64,000 bases of DNA from JAVBSC01 sp031547305 (lineage in GTDB: Bacteria; Desulfobacterota; Desulfovibrionia; Desulfovibrionales; Desulfovibrionaceae): assembly GCA_031547305.1 (NCBI GenBank), contig JAVBSC010000039.1, positions 20,915-84,914 on the forward strand, read 5' to 3'. The stretch's first letter is position 1. Each line of letters opens with the position of its first letter. The position numbers and the translations under genes are program-made. Below are positions 1 through 8,036 of the stretch, piece by piece. The notes beneath the pieces were generated by a model. The model saw nothing but the letters and a program-made list of their open reading frames with translations, was not told the origin of the DNA and made no database searches.

Positions 1-403
1 CGACAAGCTCGATATACTTGTCCGCTTTAGCATGGCGTTCCGCCGCCGGCACGCCGTGCATGCGCAGGCCGAATTCCACGTTGCTGCGTACGGTAAGCCA
101 GGGGTACAAAGCGTACTGCTGGAATATCACCCCCTTTCCCTCGCCCGGACCCGTGACCGGCTTGCCCTTTACCCTCACTTCGCCGGAAGAGGCTTTGCTG
201 AGCCCGGCAATAATGTTGAGCAGCGTGGTCTTGCCGCAGCCGGAAGGCCCGACCACGCAGACGAACTCGTTTTTGGCCATGGCCATGTCCACGCGCGCGA
301 GCGCCGTAAAATCGCCTTTGGCGGTTTTATAAATTTTTGAAACGCCGGATATTTCTATTTCCGGGCCGGAAAAACCTTCGCCGGGCGTACCGCGTGCGGT
401 CAT
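1..403 (-). CDS. ABC importer ATP-binding protein, TauB/SsuB/NrtD type (partial, 3' end outside window)
   Basis: This is the ATPase subunit of a nitrate/sulfonate/taurine-type importer; it would sit on the cytoplasmic face and power the permease encoded next to it. Only the first 134 codons are in the window; the frame runs off the left edge. Translated on the minus strand, it shows a Walker A loop GPSGCGKTT, a Q-loop FQQYALYPWLTV typical of this subfamily, and the start of the helical domain. The ATG (401-403) overlaps the permease stop codon in an ATGA junction, so the two genes are translationally coupled. The substrate cannot be decided, because no solute-binding protein is visible in the window. 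Confidence 0.9.
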   Translation of the reverse strand, partial: MTARGTPGEGFSGPEIEISGVSKIYKTAKGDFTALARVDMAMAKNEFVCVVGPSGCGKTTLLNIIAGLSKASSGEVRVKGKPVTGPGEGKGVIFQQYALYPWLTVRSNVEFGLRMHGVPAAERHAKADKYIELV

Positions 404-1182
404 GATTGCTTCACCTCCTGCCAGCGCGTGAGCTTTTTCTCCAAAAACAACACAAGCCTGTCGAAAACAAAGCCAATCACGCCGATAACCGCTATGCCCA
501 TAAGCACGACGTTCATTTTAAAATACATGCCCGCCTGTTGAATCATGGTGCCAAGCCCGGTTGAGGAGCCGGTCAGTTCGGCGGCCACCAGGGTGGTAAG
601 CGCCGCGGCCAGGCCCAGGCGGACGCCGGTGAGAATGTACGGGAAGGAAGCCGGCACGATCACATGAAAAAAAATCTGGGCGTCATTGGCGTCAAACACC
701 CTTGCCGCCTTGATCAAAGTGAGATCCACATTTTTTATGCCCTGGTAGATGGTCACGACCATGGTCAGAAATACAGCGAAAAAGATGATCATTATCTTGG
801 CGCTGGTCCCTATGCCGAAGGTGGCGATCACAATGGGGATCAGCGCTATGGGCGGCACTGTGCGCAAAAACTGGATCCACGGCTCCACGATGACCCGGAA
901 AGGCCTGTACCAGCCAAGCAGAAAAGCCACCGGGACCGACACCACAAAGCCGAGCAGAAAACCTCCGACAACCCGGATCAGGCTGTCCCCCACGTTCACC
1001 AGCAACGTACCGTCGCGCAGGCTGCCCATAAAAGCCGCGGCCACCTCGGAAGGAGGCACGATTACCGGGCGCACGCTGGGGATCGAGGAAATCCCGCTCC
1101 ACAGCAAAAAAGCGCAGCATACGGAGATGGCAAGAAAAATAAAACCCGTACTCCATTTGGAGATAAATTTTGTATTTTTCAC
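400..1182 (-). CDS. ABC importer permease, TauC/SsuC family
   Basis: This 260-residue inner-membrane permease belongs to the taurine/sulfonate/nitrate importer family (BPD_transp_1). It has about six hydrophobic segments. The first is a signal-anchor-like helix near residues 10-30, and a cytoplasmic EAA-type loop near residues 195-215 (AALTTLVAAELTGSSTGLG) is expected to contact the ATPase. Its length is normal for the family. It is the upstream gene of a permease-ATPase pair read leftwards, with a 4-base stop/start overlap. Upstream lies a 500-base AT-rich region with repeated ACATCA boxes. The ligand is unknown; taurine, alkanesulfonate, nitrate and thiamine precursors are all handled by relatives. 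Confidence 0.9.
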   Translation of the reverse strand: MKNTKFISKWSTGFIFLAISVCCAFLLWSGISSIPSVRPVIVPPSEVAAAFMGSLRDGTLLVNVGDSLIRVVGGFLLGFVVSVPVAFLLGWYRPFRVIVEPWIQFLRTVPPIALIPIVIATFGIGTSAKIMIIFFAVFLTMVVTIYQGIKNVDLTLIKAARVFDANDAQIFFHVIVPASFPYILTGVRLGLAAALTTLVAAELTGSSTGLGTMIQQAGMYFKMNVVLMGIAVIGVIGFVFDRLVLFLEKKLTRWQEVKQS

Positions 1183-1646
1183 CGACTATCCCTCTTTATT
1201 ACCACAAAAATTACAACATCACTCATATAAATAATTACAACACACATCACTCCTTCAAATATAAGCATATTACTCAATATGAAAATGATGTCAATTTTTG
1301 TTACATCACAACAAAATGCAGAGGATAAATTATCATAATACATTTTGTTATTTTTGAAATAATTGAATATAGCATGCATAAATTATAAAAATTAAGCAAA
1401 AATAAAAATCAATGCATATCTGGAATCACTTAAAAAATAGCCAAAAAAACGAATCCTCCAGGGGCGGAGGGCGCTGGCGCCGGGAATAATATTTTGCCGT
1501 GGATAAAAAAGACGGATCAAGGGCTCCGGCAAGCCAGAGCGTAAGCGGCAAGCGAGGAGGGCGGCTTTTACAGCCGCGGCCGGATCTTCAGCCTTAGACA
1601 GACGGGAAAAGTTGTGGTAATTTTAACCTGTCGTTGCTGCCAATAA
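1183..1646. other. AT-rich intergenic region upstream of the ABC importer
   Basis: There is no convincing gene here. Bases 1183-1440 are strikingly AT-rich compared with the flanks. They hold three copies of ACATCA (1216-1221, 1244-1249, 1303-1308) plus a TGATGT (1286-1291) that forms an inverted repeat with the third copy across 11 bases. The layout suits regulation of the leftward ABC operon, but no regulator is known. Bases 1450-1646 are GC-rich and appear non-coding. Confidence 0.5.
1286..1308. promoter_or_regulatory. candidate operator (inverted repeat TGATGT-N11-ACATCA)
   Basis: Arms at 1286-1291 and 1303-1308 are exact reverse complements, and a partial match continues inwards (TGATGTNA / TNACATCA). 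Two further ACATCA direct repeats lie between it and the permease start at 1182. This is a symmetrical site in a regulatory-looking region; the binding protein is unknown. Confidence 0.35.
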
Positions 1647-1682
1647 CAAAAAAAGGACTCACGAATTTCTTCGTAAGTCCTT
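1647..1682 (-). terminator. rho-independent terminator of tRNA-Lys
   Basis: On the minus strand, just after the tRNA 3' end, arms at 1670-1682 and 1653-1665 form a 13-base stem with one mismatch and a 4-base loop. A run of T follows (A-run at 1648-1654 on the plus strand). Confidence 0.8.
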
Positions 1683-1692
1683 CCGGAGTTTC

Positions 1693-1768
<76 letters not shown>

Positions 1769-1783
1769 ATATTGCGAGTGAGT

Positions 1784-1812
1784 TAAGTATGTTCAGAGCG
1801 TCTGGAAGTCAA
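1784..1812 (-). promoter_or_regulatory. sigma70-type promoter for tRNA-Lys
   Basis: Read on the minus strand, TTGACT (1807-1812) is followed after 17 bases by TACTTA (1784-1789). This lies about 15 bases before the tRNA 5' end, the expected distance for a tRNA promoter. The -10 box is a weak match. The element overlaps the start codon of the divergent dsbD gene. Confidence 0.55.
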
Positions 1813-3714
1813 GAAAAAAATCGCCTTTTTTTCAGCATATGCATCATTGTGATTTTTTTCATTTTTTTGCAAAAAAGCCTCTGCGCGGCAGAGCTTACGC
1901 GGGGCGGAGCTTTTTCCGCCGAGCCTCCCGCTCCGGCCGTGGAAGCGAGTTGGGACGTGTACGCCGGCCCAGGCCTGCCCTCCCCGCCCCAGGCCCTGGC
2001 GGACGCGCGAAGCCCGGCCGCGCCGGGCGGCCGGAGCGCCCTGCTCGTTCTGAGCCTGAAAATCCCCAGGGGCAGCTATATTTACGCGCCTTTTTCAATA
2101 AGCGGGGCGGATCTGCCGCTGCCGGACGATGTTTATCCCACGGCCCTCAAGCTGGATTTGCCGGCATATGCGCCGCTGTTTCCGCCCGGCGGCATCAAAG
2201 AGGATATTTACTCCGGCAACCGGGTCTTCACCTACCAGGACGAGACGCCGCTTTTTGTTTACATTCCGGCCGAAGCCGCCATCCAGGGGTTTAACCTTAC
2301 CTTGAGCGGCCTGCTTTGTTCGACAAGCTCCTGCACCCCGTTCAGCCGGAATTTGCACATAGCCGCGCCGGAAATCAAGGACAGCGGCGGCCTGCCCGCC
2401 AAATGCCTGAAACTCCTGGAGCAATCCAGGCCGCCGGCCCGGCAGTCCGTAAACAACGAAGGCGACGGAGCACTCGCCCCGGCGGAACTGCCGGAGCTCA
2501 ACCCGGTGTTTTTCTCCCCCGGCCTGGAGGTGAGCTTCCTGTGGCAGGCCGTACTGCTGGGGCTGGCGGCCGGTTTTCTGCTCAACCTCATGCCTTGCGT
2601 CCTGCCGGTGATCAGCCTGAAACTCAGCGCCCTGCTGAACGTCTGCTCTTTAAAATGCATGCGGGAACAGCGCGCCATGTTCCGCAGCCATGCCCTGTTT
2701 TTCGCCCTGGGCATCCTGGTCTGGTTCGGCCTGCTCATTGTGGTGCTGGGCGGTGTTGGCATGCTCTGGGGACAATTTTTCCAGAATCTGGTCCTGCTGG
2801 AAGCGCTGGCCATAATTATTTTCATGCTGGCCCTGAGCATGCTGGGGGTTTTTTCCCTGCCCGTGCTCGCGCCCAGTTTCGGGCAACACCGCAGTCCGCG
2901 CCTGGAGGCCTTCTGGGGCGGGATTCTGGCCACCCTGCTGGCCACGCCGTGCAGCGGCCCCATGCTGGGAGGAGTGCTGGGCTGGGCGGTAAACCAGCCG
3001 GCGCAATACCTGGCCCTGACCATCTTCAGCGTGGGCCTGGGCATGGCCCTGCCCTTCCTGATCATGGCCTGGCGGCCCGGCATGGTGCGCTTTCTGCCAA
3101 GACCGGGAGCCTGGACCGGCGTGCTGGAACAGGTGCTGTCCTTTTTTCTGCTGGGCACGGTAGTCTACCTGCTCTGGCTTTTGCCGGAAAGCCGCCTGCC
3201 CGTGATGCTGGCCGTCCTGCTGATCATCAGCATGGCCGCCTGGTTCTGGGGCAGGATCGGCGGCTTGAATGCCCCGCCCCTGCGCCGGAAAATATCCAGA
3301 TATGTGGCCGTGGGCCTGGGCTGTCTGGCCTTGTGGGTGTGCTTCGGGTACAAAGAAAGCCCAAATCCCTGGCAGAATTTTGAACAGGAGCGGTTCGCGG
3401 CCAACCTGGGGCAAAAAGCCATGCTGGTTGAATTCACGGCCGACTGGTGCGCCAACTGCAAGGCCCAGGAATACGCCACCCTGACGTCCCGGCGTCTGAA
3501 GCGCTGGCAGGAGCAATACGCGCTTAACTACGTGCGCGTGGACCTGACAAGACACAACCCGGAAGGCCAGGCTCTGCTGAAATCATTGGGCGGAGCCAGC
3601 ATACCGGCCCTGGCCATTTTTCCGACCGGCCAGGCCGCCCGCACCCCCCTGGTGCTGCGGGATCTGATCACTCCGGATCAACTTAAGGACGCCTTGCGCC
3701 AAGTGTTTAAATAA
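1789..3714 (+). CDS. dsbD: thiol:disulfide interchange protein DsbD
   Basis: DsbD passes electrons from cytoplasmic thioredoxin across the inner membrane to periplasmic thiol proteins and cytochrome c maturation. The 641-residue product has all three expected parts. After a signal sequence, a periplasmic N-terminal domain carries the pair C177/C182. Residues about 250-500 form a CcdA-like membrane core with C270 (in MPCVLPV) and C388 (in ATPCSGP). The thioredoxin-like C-terminal domain has C554-A-N-C557. An in-frame ATG at 1762 lies inside the tRNA-Lys gene, so the ATG at 1789 is preferred; it has only a weak ribosome-binding site. A 13-base-pair hairpin follows the stop codon. Confidence 0.93.
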   Translation: MFRASGSQEKNRLFFSICIIVIFFIFLQKSLCAAELTRGGAFSAEPPAPAVEASWDVYAGPGLPSPPQALADARSPAAPGGRSALLVLSLKIPRGSYIYAPFSISGADLPLPDDVYPTALKLDLPAYAPLFPPGGIKEDIYSGNRVFTYQDETPLFVYIPAEAAIQGFNLTLSGLLCSTSSCTPFSRNLHIAAPEIKDSGGLPAKCLKLLEQSRPPARQSVNNEGDGALAPAELPELNPVFFSPGLEVSFLWQAVLLGLAAGFLLNLMPCVLPVISLKLSALLNVCSLKCMREQRAMFRSHALFFALGILVWFGLLIVVLGGVGMLWGQFFQNLVLLEALAIIIFMLALSMLGVFSLPVLAPSFGQHRSPRLEAFWGGILATLLATPCSGPMLGGVLGWAVNQPAQYLALTIFSVGLGMALPFLIMAWRPGMVRFLPRPGAWTGVLEQVLSFFLLGTVVYLLWLLPESRLPVMLAVLLIISMAAWFWGRIGGLNAPPLRRKISRYVAVGLGCLALWVCFGYKESPNPWQNFEQERFAANLGQKAMLVEFTADWCANCKAQEYATLTSRRLKRWQEQYALNYVRVDLTRHNPEGQALLKSLGGASIPALAIFPTGQAARTPLVLRDLITPDQLKDALRQVFK

Positions 3715-3725
3715 CCGGCGCTCAT

Positions 3726-3755
3726 CCAATAAATCGGCATTGGCCGATTTATTGG
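3726..3755 (+). terminator. perfect hairpin after dsbD
   Basis: The 13-base arms at 3726-3738 and 3743-3755 are exact reverse complements with a 4-base loop (ATTG). There is no U-tract, so it may be a weak terminator or an mRNA-stabilising 3' hairpin, not a classical intrinsic terminator. Confidence 0.5.
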
Positions 3756-4140
3756 GATCGCTTCGCCGAAAGACGTGTTCCAGGCTCGCCCACGCTCCTG
3801 AGGCGGCGCGCGAACTGCCGCCCGGCGTCGGAAAGTCCGCTCCACATACGCGTAGCCCCGCCCAAAAACTTCCCTGAGGATTCGCTTTTTGTTGTCGGCA
3901 TATTTGTAAAAAGCAACGTAAAAACGACATAAAGACAAGCGGATACGCAATACAAAAGGCGACGGTCAGGCTTGAGCGAATTATACTTTGTTGCCTTGTT
4001 GTGAATACCGCTGTAAAATAAGATAGATTCATTCTGAAAAATAATTATATTATGCTAAGATCACATTCCACGCCGGCTGCTCAACAAAGGGCGCGTGCCT
4101 GACGGAGTCTTGGAATGCTTTGCTTAATATAGGATATAGT
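3756..4140. other. intergenic region without a recognisable gene
   Basis: About 385 bases between dsbD and the V4R gene. Open frames on the minus strand run into dsbD antisense and show no family features. The last 150 bases are AT-rich and probably carry the promoter of the V4R/GGDEF pair, but I see no clear -35/-10 combination. Confidence 0.4.
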
Positions 4141-4656
4141 ATGGACAGAACATATTCTTTTTCCTGGGATTTTATCGGAGATATCCCTTTGGGCCGGCCA
4201 AATCTCGGTGACTCCACAAACGTGGCCCTGTACCGTCTGCTCAAATTTTCCCTGCGGGACGCCATTGAGCAGGAATGCGGGACAGAGACCACGGACAAAA
4301 TCATGTACGAAGCCGGGCGGATAGCCGGGCGGGCCTTTTATGGAAAATTTCTGGCTGACGCCGGCTCCCTTGGCGAATTCGCCAAAAGGCTCCAGGATCT
4401 TTGCCTGCAACTGCGTCTGGGGGTGGTACGTTTTGAAAAGGCCGATCCCCAGTCCGGATATTTCATGATCACGGTGGAGGAAGACCTGGATTGCTCCGGA
4501 CTGCCGGACACGGGCAAGGAAACCTGCGTTTACGATGAAGGTTTTATTGCCTCGCTGCTGGAAAATTTTACCCGGAAAAAATTTCAGGCCAGGGAAGTGG
4601 ACTGCTGGACCACCGGCGGCCGCACCTGCCGCTTTGAAGCCAAAGCTGTTTCCTGA
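4141..4656 (+). CDS. V4R (4-vinyl reductase) domain protein, putative sensor
   Basis: A 171-residue stand-alone V4R domain, a small-molecule- or metal-binding fold. It shows the helical core near residues 35-75 (AIEQECGTETTDKIMYEAGR), the GRAFYG segment and the C-terminal VDCWTTGGRTC pair of cysteines that commonly ends this domain and is thought to hold a metal. An alternative in-frame start at 4120 adds seven residues; the ATG at 4141 fits the conserved start of the fold better. The diguanylate cyclase begins two to fifteen bases after its stop, so the protein probably senses a ligand and controls that enzyme. The ligand is unknown. Confidence 0.75.
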   Translation: MDRTYSFSWDFIGDIPLGRPNLGDSTNVALYRLLKFSLRDAIEQECGTETTDKIMYEAGRIAGRAFYGKFLADAGSLGEFAKRLQDLCLQLRLGVVRFEKADPQSGYFMITVEEDLDCSGLPDTGKETCVYDEGFIASLLENFTRKKFQAREVDCWTTGGRTCRFEAKAVS

Positions 4657-4670
4657 ACTTGGTGCGAACA

Positions 4671-5705
4671 ATGCTCCCACCTGAAGAACACCTCCAAAAC
4701 GCGCCGCCGGACACGGACCGCTTTGAACTTGCCCTTAAGTATCTGAGCGATCTTCTTCTCTCCCCAAAGCCTCCGGAAATGCCGGCGGATCTGTCCGGTC
4801 GCCCGGACCTGAAGGAGCTGGGGGAAACCATCCTGGCCGTGAGGCGGTCTCTGGCCGCCTTTGCCGAAGGGGATTTTCTCTCCCCCATCAAAGCCCGAGG
4901 CAGCACCGTGGGCCAGCTTAAAGCGCTTCAGTCCAGACTGCAGCACCTGGCCTGGCAGGCTCTTATGGTCGCCAGGGGCGACTTCACCCAACGCAACAAC
5001 TTTATGGGCGAGTTGGGCAATGCCTTCAATATGATGGTGGAACAGCTGGATCACAGCTTGCGGGAGTTGTCGCAAAAAGAACTCATGCTCAGCGAGCTGA
5101 ACCTGAACCTGCAAAAAGAACTTAAACGGCGCGCGGCGATAGAGGCGGATCTGCGCAGAGTCCAGCGGCGCTATAAACTGCTGGCCTCATTGGATCCCCT
5201 GACAAAAGTCTACAACCGCCGCCAGTTCCTCCTGCACGGCTGCGAGCTGCTCAAGCTGGTGCGCCGTTCCGGCCAGGACGCGTATCTGGCCATGCTGGAC
5301 CTGGATCATTTCAAAAAAGTAAACGACACCTACGGCCATGCGGTGGGCGACCAGGCCCTCAGGCACATTGCCCGTTGCCTGCAGAAAAACCTGCGGGACA
5401 CCGACGTTCTCTGCCGCTACGGGGGAGAGGAATTCGCCGTTCTTCTCACGGACATGCGGCACGATGGCTGCCTGAAGCTTTTAAAACGCCTGCACGCCTA
5501 TCTGGCGCAAAACCCCATGCGGCACGATGGCAAGGATCTGCGCATCACCATAAGCCTGGGGGCGGCCAAAATCACTCCCCGCCAGGGGGAGTCCACGGGC
5601 AAGACCATGATGGCCGGCCTGAAAACGGCCGACCAGTACCTTTACGCCGCCAAGCAGGCCGGGCGCGATTGCAGCTGCCTGGACGGCCTGATTATCCCGA
5701 ATTAA
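4671..5705 (+). CDS. diguanylate cyclase (GGDEF domain)
   Basis: The enzyme makes cyclic di-GMP from two GTP. The 344-residue protein is soluble. Residues about 1-150 are helical and HAMP-like (two repeats around EGDF and RGDF), followed by a coiled coil to about residue 170 and a GGDEF domain to residue 335. The active-site loop is GGEEF (251-255), and the inhibitory I-site RDTD (242-245) lies exactly five residues before it, so the enzyme should be active and feedback-inhibited. A TTG start at 4659 is possible. The close coupling to the V4R gene suggests a two-protein sensor. c-di-GMP often controls exopolysaccharide, which fits the large EPS locus downstream, but a link is only inferred. 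Confidence 0.9.
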   Translation: MLPPEEHLQNAPPDTDRFELALKYLSDLLLSPKPPEMPADLSGRPDLKELGETILAVRRSLAAFAEGDFLSPIKARGSTVGQLKALQSRLQHLAWQALMVARGDFTQRNNFMGELGNAFNMMVEQLDHSLRELSQKELMLSELNLNLQKELKRRAAIEADLRRVQRRYKLLASLDPLTKVYNRRQFLLHGCELLKLVRRSGQDAYLAMLDLDHFKKVNDTYGHAVGDQALRHIARCLQKNLRDTDVLCRYGGEEFAVLLTDMRHDGCLKLLKRLHAYLAQNPMRHDGKDLRITISLGAAKITPRQGESTGKTMMAGLKTADQYLYAAKQAGRDCSCLDGLIIPN

Positions 5706-5752
5706 CGGGCGGACGTTGTCCCCCGGACGGGAGCCGTGGCGGCGGCCCCAGA

Positions 5753-6748
5753 TTAAATTAAAAGATCTTCCGGCCTGGGGCAGCGATCCCACTGAACTTT
5801 GCCATGGCTTTTTTTGTATTTGCGCAGGATCGCATAAAGCGCCCCGGCCCCGCCGTCGTGCGGCTGGGCCGTGCAAAAAGCCAGCACCACCCTTTTCAGG
5901 GGCTCTCTGGTCAGCCAGGCCTGGATGCGCTCGCGCAAAATCCCCACCCCGTCCGGCGAATTCCGCCCCCGCCCGGTTACAATCACCAGGGTGCGCAGCC
6001 CGCGCTGGTAAGATTGGCGAATGAACAACAGCAGGGCGTCGTAGGCCTGAGCCGCGTTCTGGCCGTGCAGATCCAGGTGGGCTTCCGGACTGTATTGGCC
6101 GGCCCGGAGCTTGTTCACCACCAGAGGATCCAGCCCGACCACCCGGCCCTCAATAAATTCGTCAGTGAACTCCACGGCAAACTCCAGCTTGCCGTGCAAA
6201 AACTCCTCCAGGGCGGCGCTCGCCGCCTCTGGACCACCGGCGGCGGCGGCGCTTTTTTTGATTGCCGGTGGCACTTCCCGGCCCCGGCGGTTCAGCGGTT
6301 TAACGCCACTGACCGCCCCGGAAAAAAGCGCGGACTCCGGATCTTCGTCTGTTGCGGCAACTTCCGCCGCAACAGGGTCACCGCTCAGTTCCGCCGTTTT
6401 TTTATACTGATTCGCGGAAAGTCCGGACTTATCCGCATCCTTGCGTCCTCCCCGCGGAGCGGCGGCCGTATTTTTCCCAGCGCCTCCGGGCTTTTTCCCC
6501 AGTCCGGCCACATTACGCATGGCCTCGGCAAAAAGCCCGGCCTCATCATCCTGATTTTTGGCCGGTTTACTTTTTTTACCGGTCATGCCGCGGACCGCCT
6601 CGGCAAAAAGGCGGGAATCGTCATTTTGCTCCCCAGGCGCTTTTTTGCGGCCCGCGTCCGGCTTTCTGGAAGGTTCGGACGCCGCCCCGGCAACAGGTTT
6701 GAATGCGCTGGAGAAGTCCTCGAAAGATTTGTGGGAAGACGCGGCCAT
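5753..6748 (-). CDS. Smr/MutS2-type endonuclease domain protein
   Basis: A 331-residue protein with a disordered, charged N-terminal half (residues 1-170, rich in Lys, Ala, Asp and with repeated LFAEA(V/M)R segments) and a C-terminal Smr domain. The Smr signature is visible as LDLHG near residue 225 and TGRGRNS near residue 262. Relatives nick or cut DNA or RNA; here the target is unknown. The ATG at 6748 has a GGGGA ribosome-binding site; a TTG six bases upstream is less likely. It follows hypB by 16 bases and is probably in the hypA-hypB transcript. It faces the diguanylate cyclase gene convergently. Confidence 0.8.
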   Translation of the reverse strand: MAASSHKSFEDFSSAFKPVAGAASEPSRKPDAGRKKAPGEQNDDSRLFAEAVRGMTGKKSKPAKNQDDEAGLFAEAMRNVAGLGKKPGGAGKNTAAAPRGGRKDADKSGLSANQYKKTAELSGDPVAAEVAATDEDPESALFSGAVSGVKPLNRRGREVPPAIKKSAAAAGGPEAASAALEEFLHGKLEFAVEFTDEFIEGRVVGLDPLVVNKLRAGQYSPEAHLDLHGQNAAQAYDALLLFIRQSYQRGLRTLVIVTGRGRNSPDGVGILRERIQAWLTREPLKRVVLAFCTAQPHDGGAGALYAILRKYKKSHGKVQWDRCPRPEDLLI

Positions 6749-6764
6749 GGGCAATCCCCGGCTT

Positions 6765-7424
6765 TCAGGCCGGCTTTTTCGCCAGCCGGGCCTTGCGCAG
6801 CCAGTCGTACCAGGCCTGAAGTCCGGAGCCGTCGCGGCAGGATACCGGCAACACCGCCAGCGTCTTGTTCAGGGCCGTGGCAAAGCGGGCGGCCCGGCTG
6901 GAATCAAAATCCACATAGGGCAAAAGGTCCACCTTGTTCAGCAGCATAACCGCGGAAAGGCTGAACAGCAGCGGGTATTTTTCCGGCTTGTCGTCGCCCT
7001 CGGTCACACTCAGCAAAGCGATTTTGTGGTCTTCGCCGCAGTCGAACTCCACCGGGCATACCAGGTTGCCCACGTTTTCAATGAACAATATGTCCAGGTT
7101 GGGCAGGTCAAAAGCGGGCAGGACCTCACGGATCATCCGTCCGTCCAGGTGGCAGCCGCCGCCCGTGTTGATCTGCACGGCCCTGGCCCCGGTGGCGGCC
7201 ACGCGCCTGGCGTCGTTGTCGGTTTGCAGGTCCCCTTCAATGACGGCCATTTTGAATTCCGGGGCCAGATCCCGCAGGGTGCGCTCCAGCACGGAAGTTT
7301 TGCCGGCCCCCGGCGAGCTGATCAAATTGAGGACCAGAACGCCGCTTTGAGCGAAAGTGCGCCGCAATTCCGCGGCAATGCCGTCGTTGACCTCGAAAAT
7401 GCCGCGCTCAACAGGAATTTCCAT
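6765..7424 (-). CDS. hypB: hydrogenase nickel incorporation GTPase HypB
   Basis: HypB is the GTPase that, with HypA, loads nickel into [NiFe]-hydrogenase. The 219-residue product has a Walker A loop SSPGAGKTS (about residues 36-44), the metal/nucleotide segment NLVCPVEFDCGED, and the G4 motif LNKVD. The N-terminal histidine-rich or CxxCGC nickel-storage extension of some HypB proteins is absent. The ATG at 7424 is chosen because it has GGAG six bases upstream and gives the usual length; an upstream ATG overlaps hypA. No hydrogenase structural gene is present in the window. Confidence 0.93.
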   Translation of the reverse strand: MEIPVERGIFEVNDGIAAELRRTFAQSGVLVLNLISSPGAGKTSVLERTLRDLAPEFKMAVIEGDLQTDNDARRVAATGARAVQINTGGGCHLDGRMIREVLPAFDLPNLDILFIENVGNLVCPVEFDCGEDHKIALLSVTEGDDKPEKYPLLFSLSAVMLLNKVDLLPYVDFDSSRAARFATALNKTLAVLPVSCRDGSGLQAWYDWLRKARLAKKPA

Positions 7425-7428
7425 GCGC

Positions 7429-7785
7429 CTACTCCGCTTCAAGATGATCCAGGTACAGTTCCCGGCCGCTTATGACCGAATGCCCAAGTTCCGCCCCGCA
7501 GGCCGGGCACGGGACAAAGGGCGAAGGCGACCCGCCTTCCGGGGAAAACTCCCTTCCGCAGGCGGTGCAGCCCAGAACCAGCGGCGTGGCGGCAAGTTCC
7601 AGTTTGGCGCCCTCAAACTCCGTGCCGGCGGTCAGCACTTCAAAAGCCATTTCCATGGCCTCCGGCACCAGGTTGGCCAGCGGACCGTAACGAACGCGGA
7701 CCAGAATCAGTTTTTGCGCGCCGTGCCTGGCAAGTTCCTCGCGAACCATGCCCAGCAAGCTGTCGGTGATGGACATTTCATGCAT
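7429..7785 (-). CDS. hypA: hydrogenase maturation nickel metallochaperone HypA
   Basis: HypA delivers nickel to the hydrogenase large subunit together with HypB. The 118-residue product starts MHEMS, placing the nickel-binding His at position 2, and carries the zinc site as two CxxC pairs (GCTACGR and PCPACGA) about residues 75-100. The frame stays open upstream, but only the start at 7785 gives the conserved MHE terminus, so I use it despite the lack of a strong ribosome-binding site. hypB starts 4 bases after the stop. Confidence 0.93.
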   Translation of the reverse strand: MHEMSITDSLLGMVREELARHGAQKLILVRVRYGPLANLVPEAMEMAFEVLTAGTEFEGAKLELAATPLVLGCTACGREFSPEGGSPSPFVPCPACGAELGHSVISGRELYLDHLEAE

Positions 7786-8036
7786 GGCCAGACAATACGC
7801 CAAAAGCGCCGCAACGTCCAGCGCCGCGCCTTCAGGGCGGATTGGCATTGAGGTTTTCCCGCCGGAATATTTTCTAAAGCCGGGCCAGGCAAAACGAACC
7901 TGACGGGCGTTCCTTTTTTCCGCCTTTTGTTTTATGTTCCTGCCAACAGCGCAACAAGGCGCATTTATGCGGTTTTTAGCCGCCCCGGCCTTGCCTGAAG
8001 CCTCATGACCAGGGTTTTGCCCAAGGGAAGTCAGCC

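Noticed and set aside
3583..4032. 149-codon minus-strand frame after dsbD
   Set aside because: It overlaps the dsbD 3' end and the hairpin, has no ribosome-binding site and shows no family pattern.
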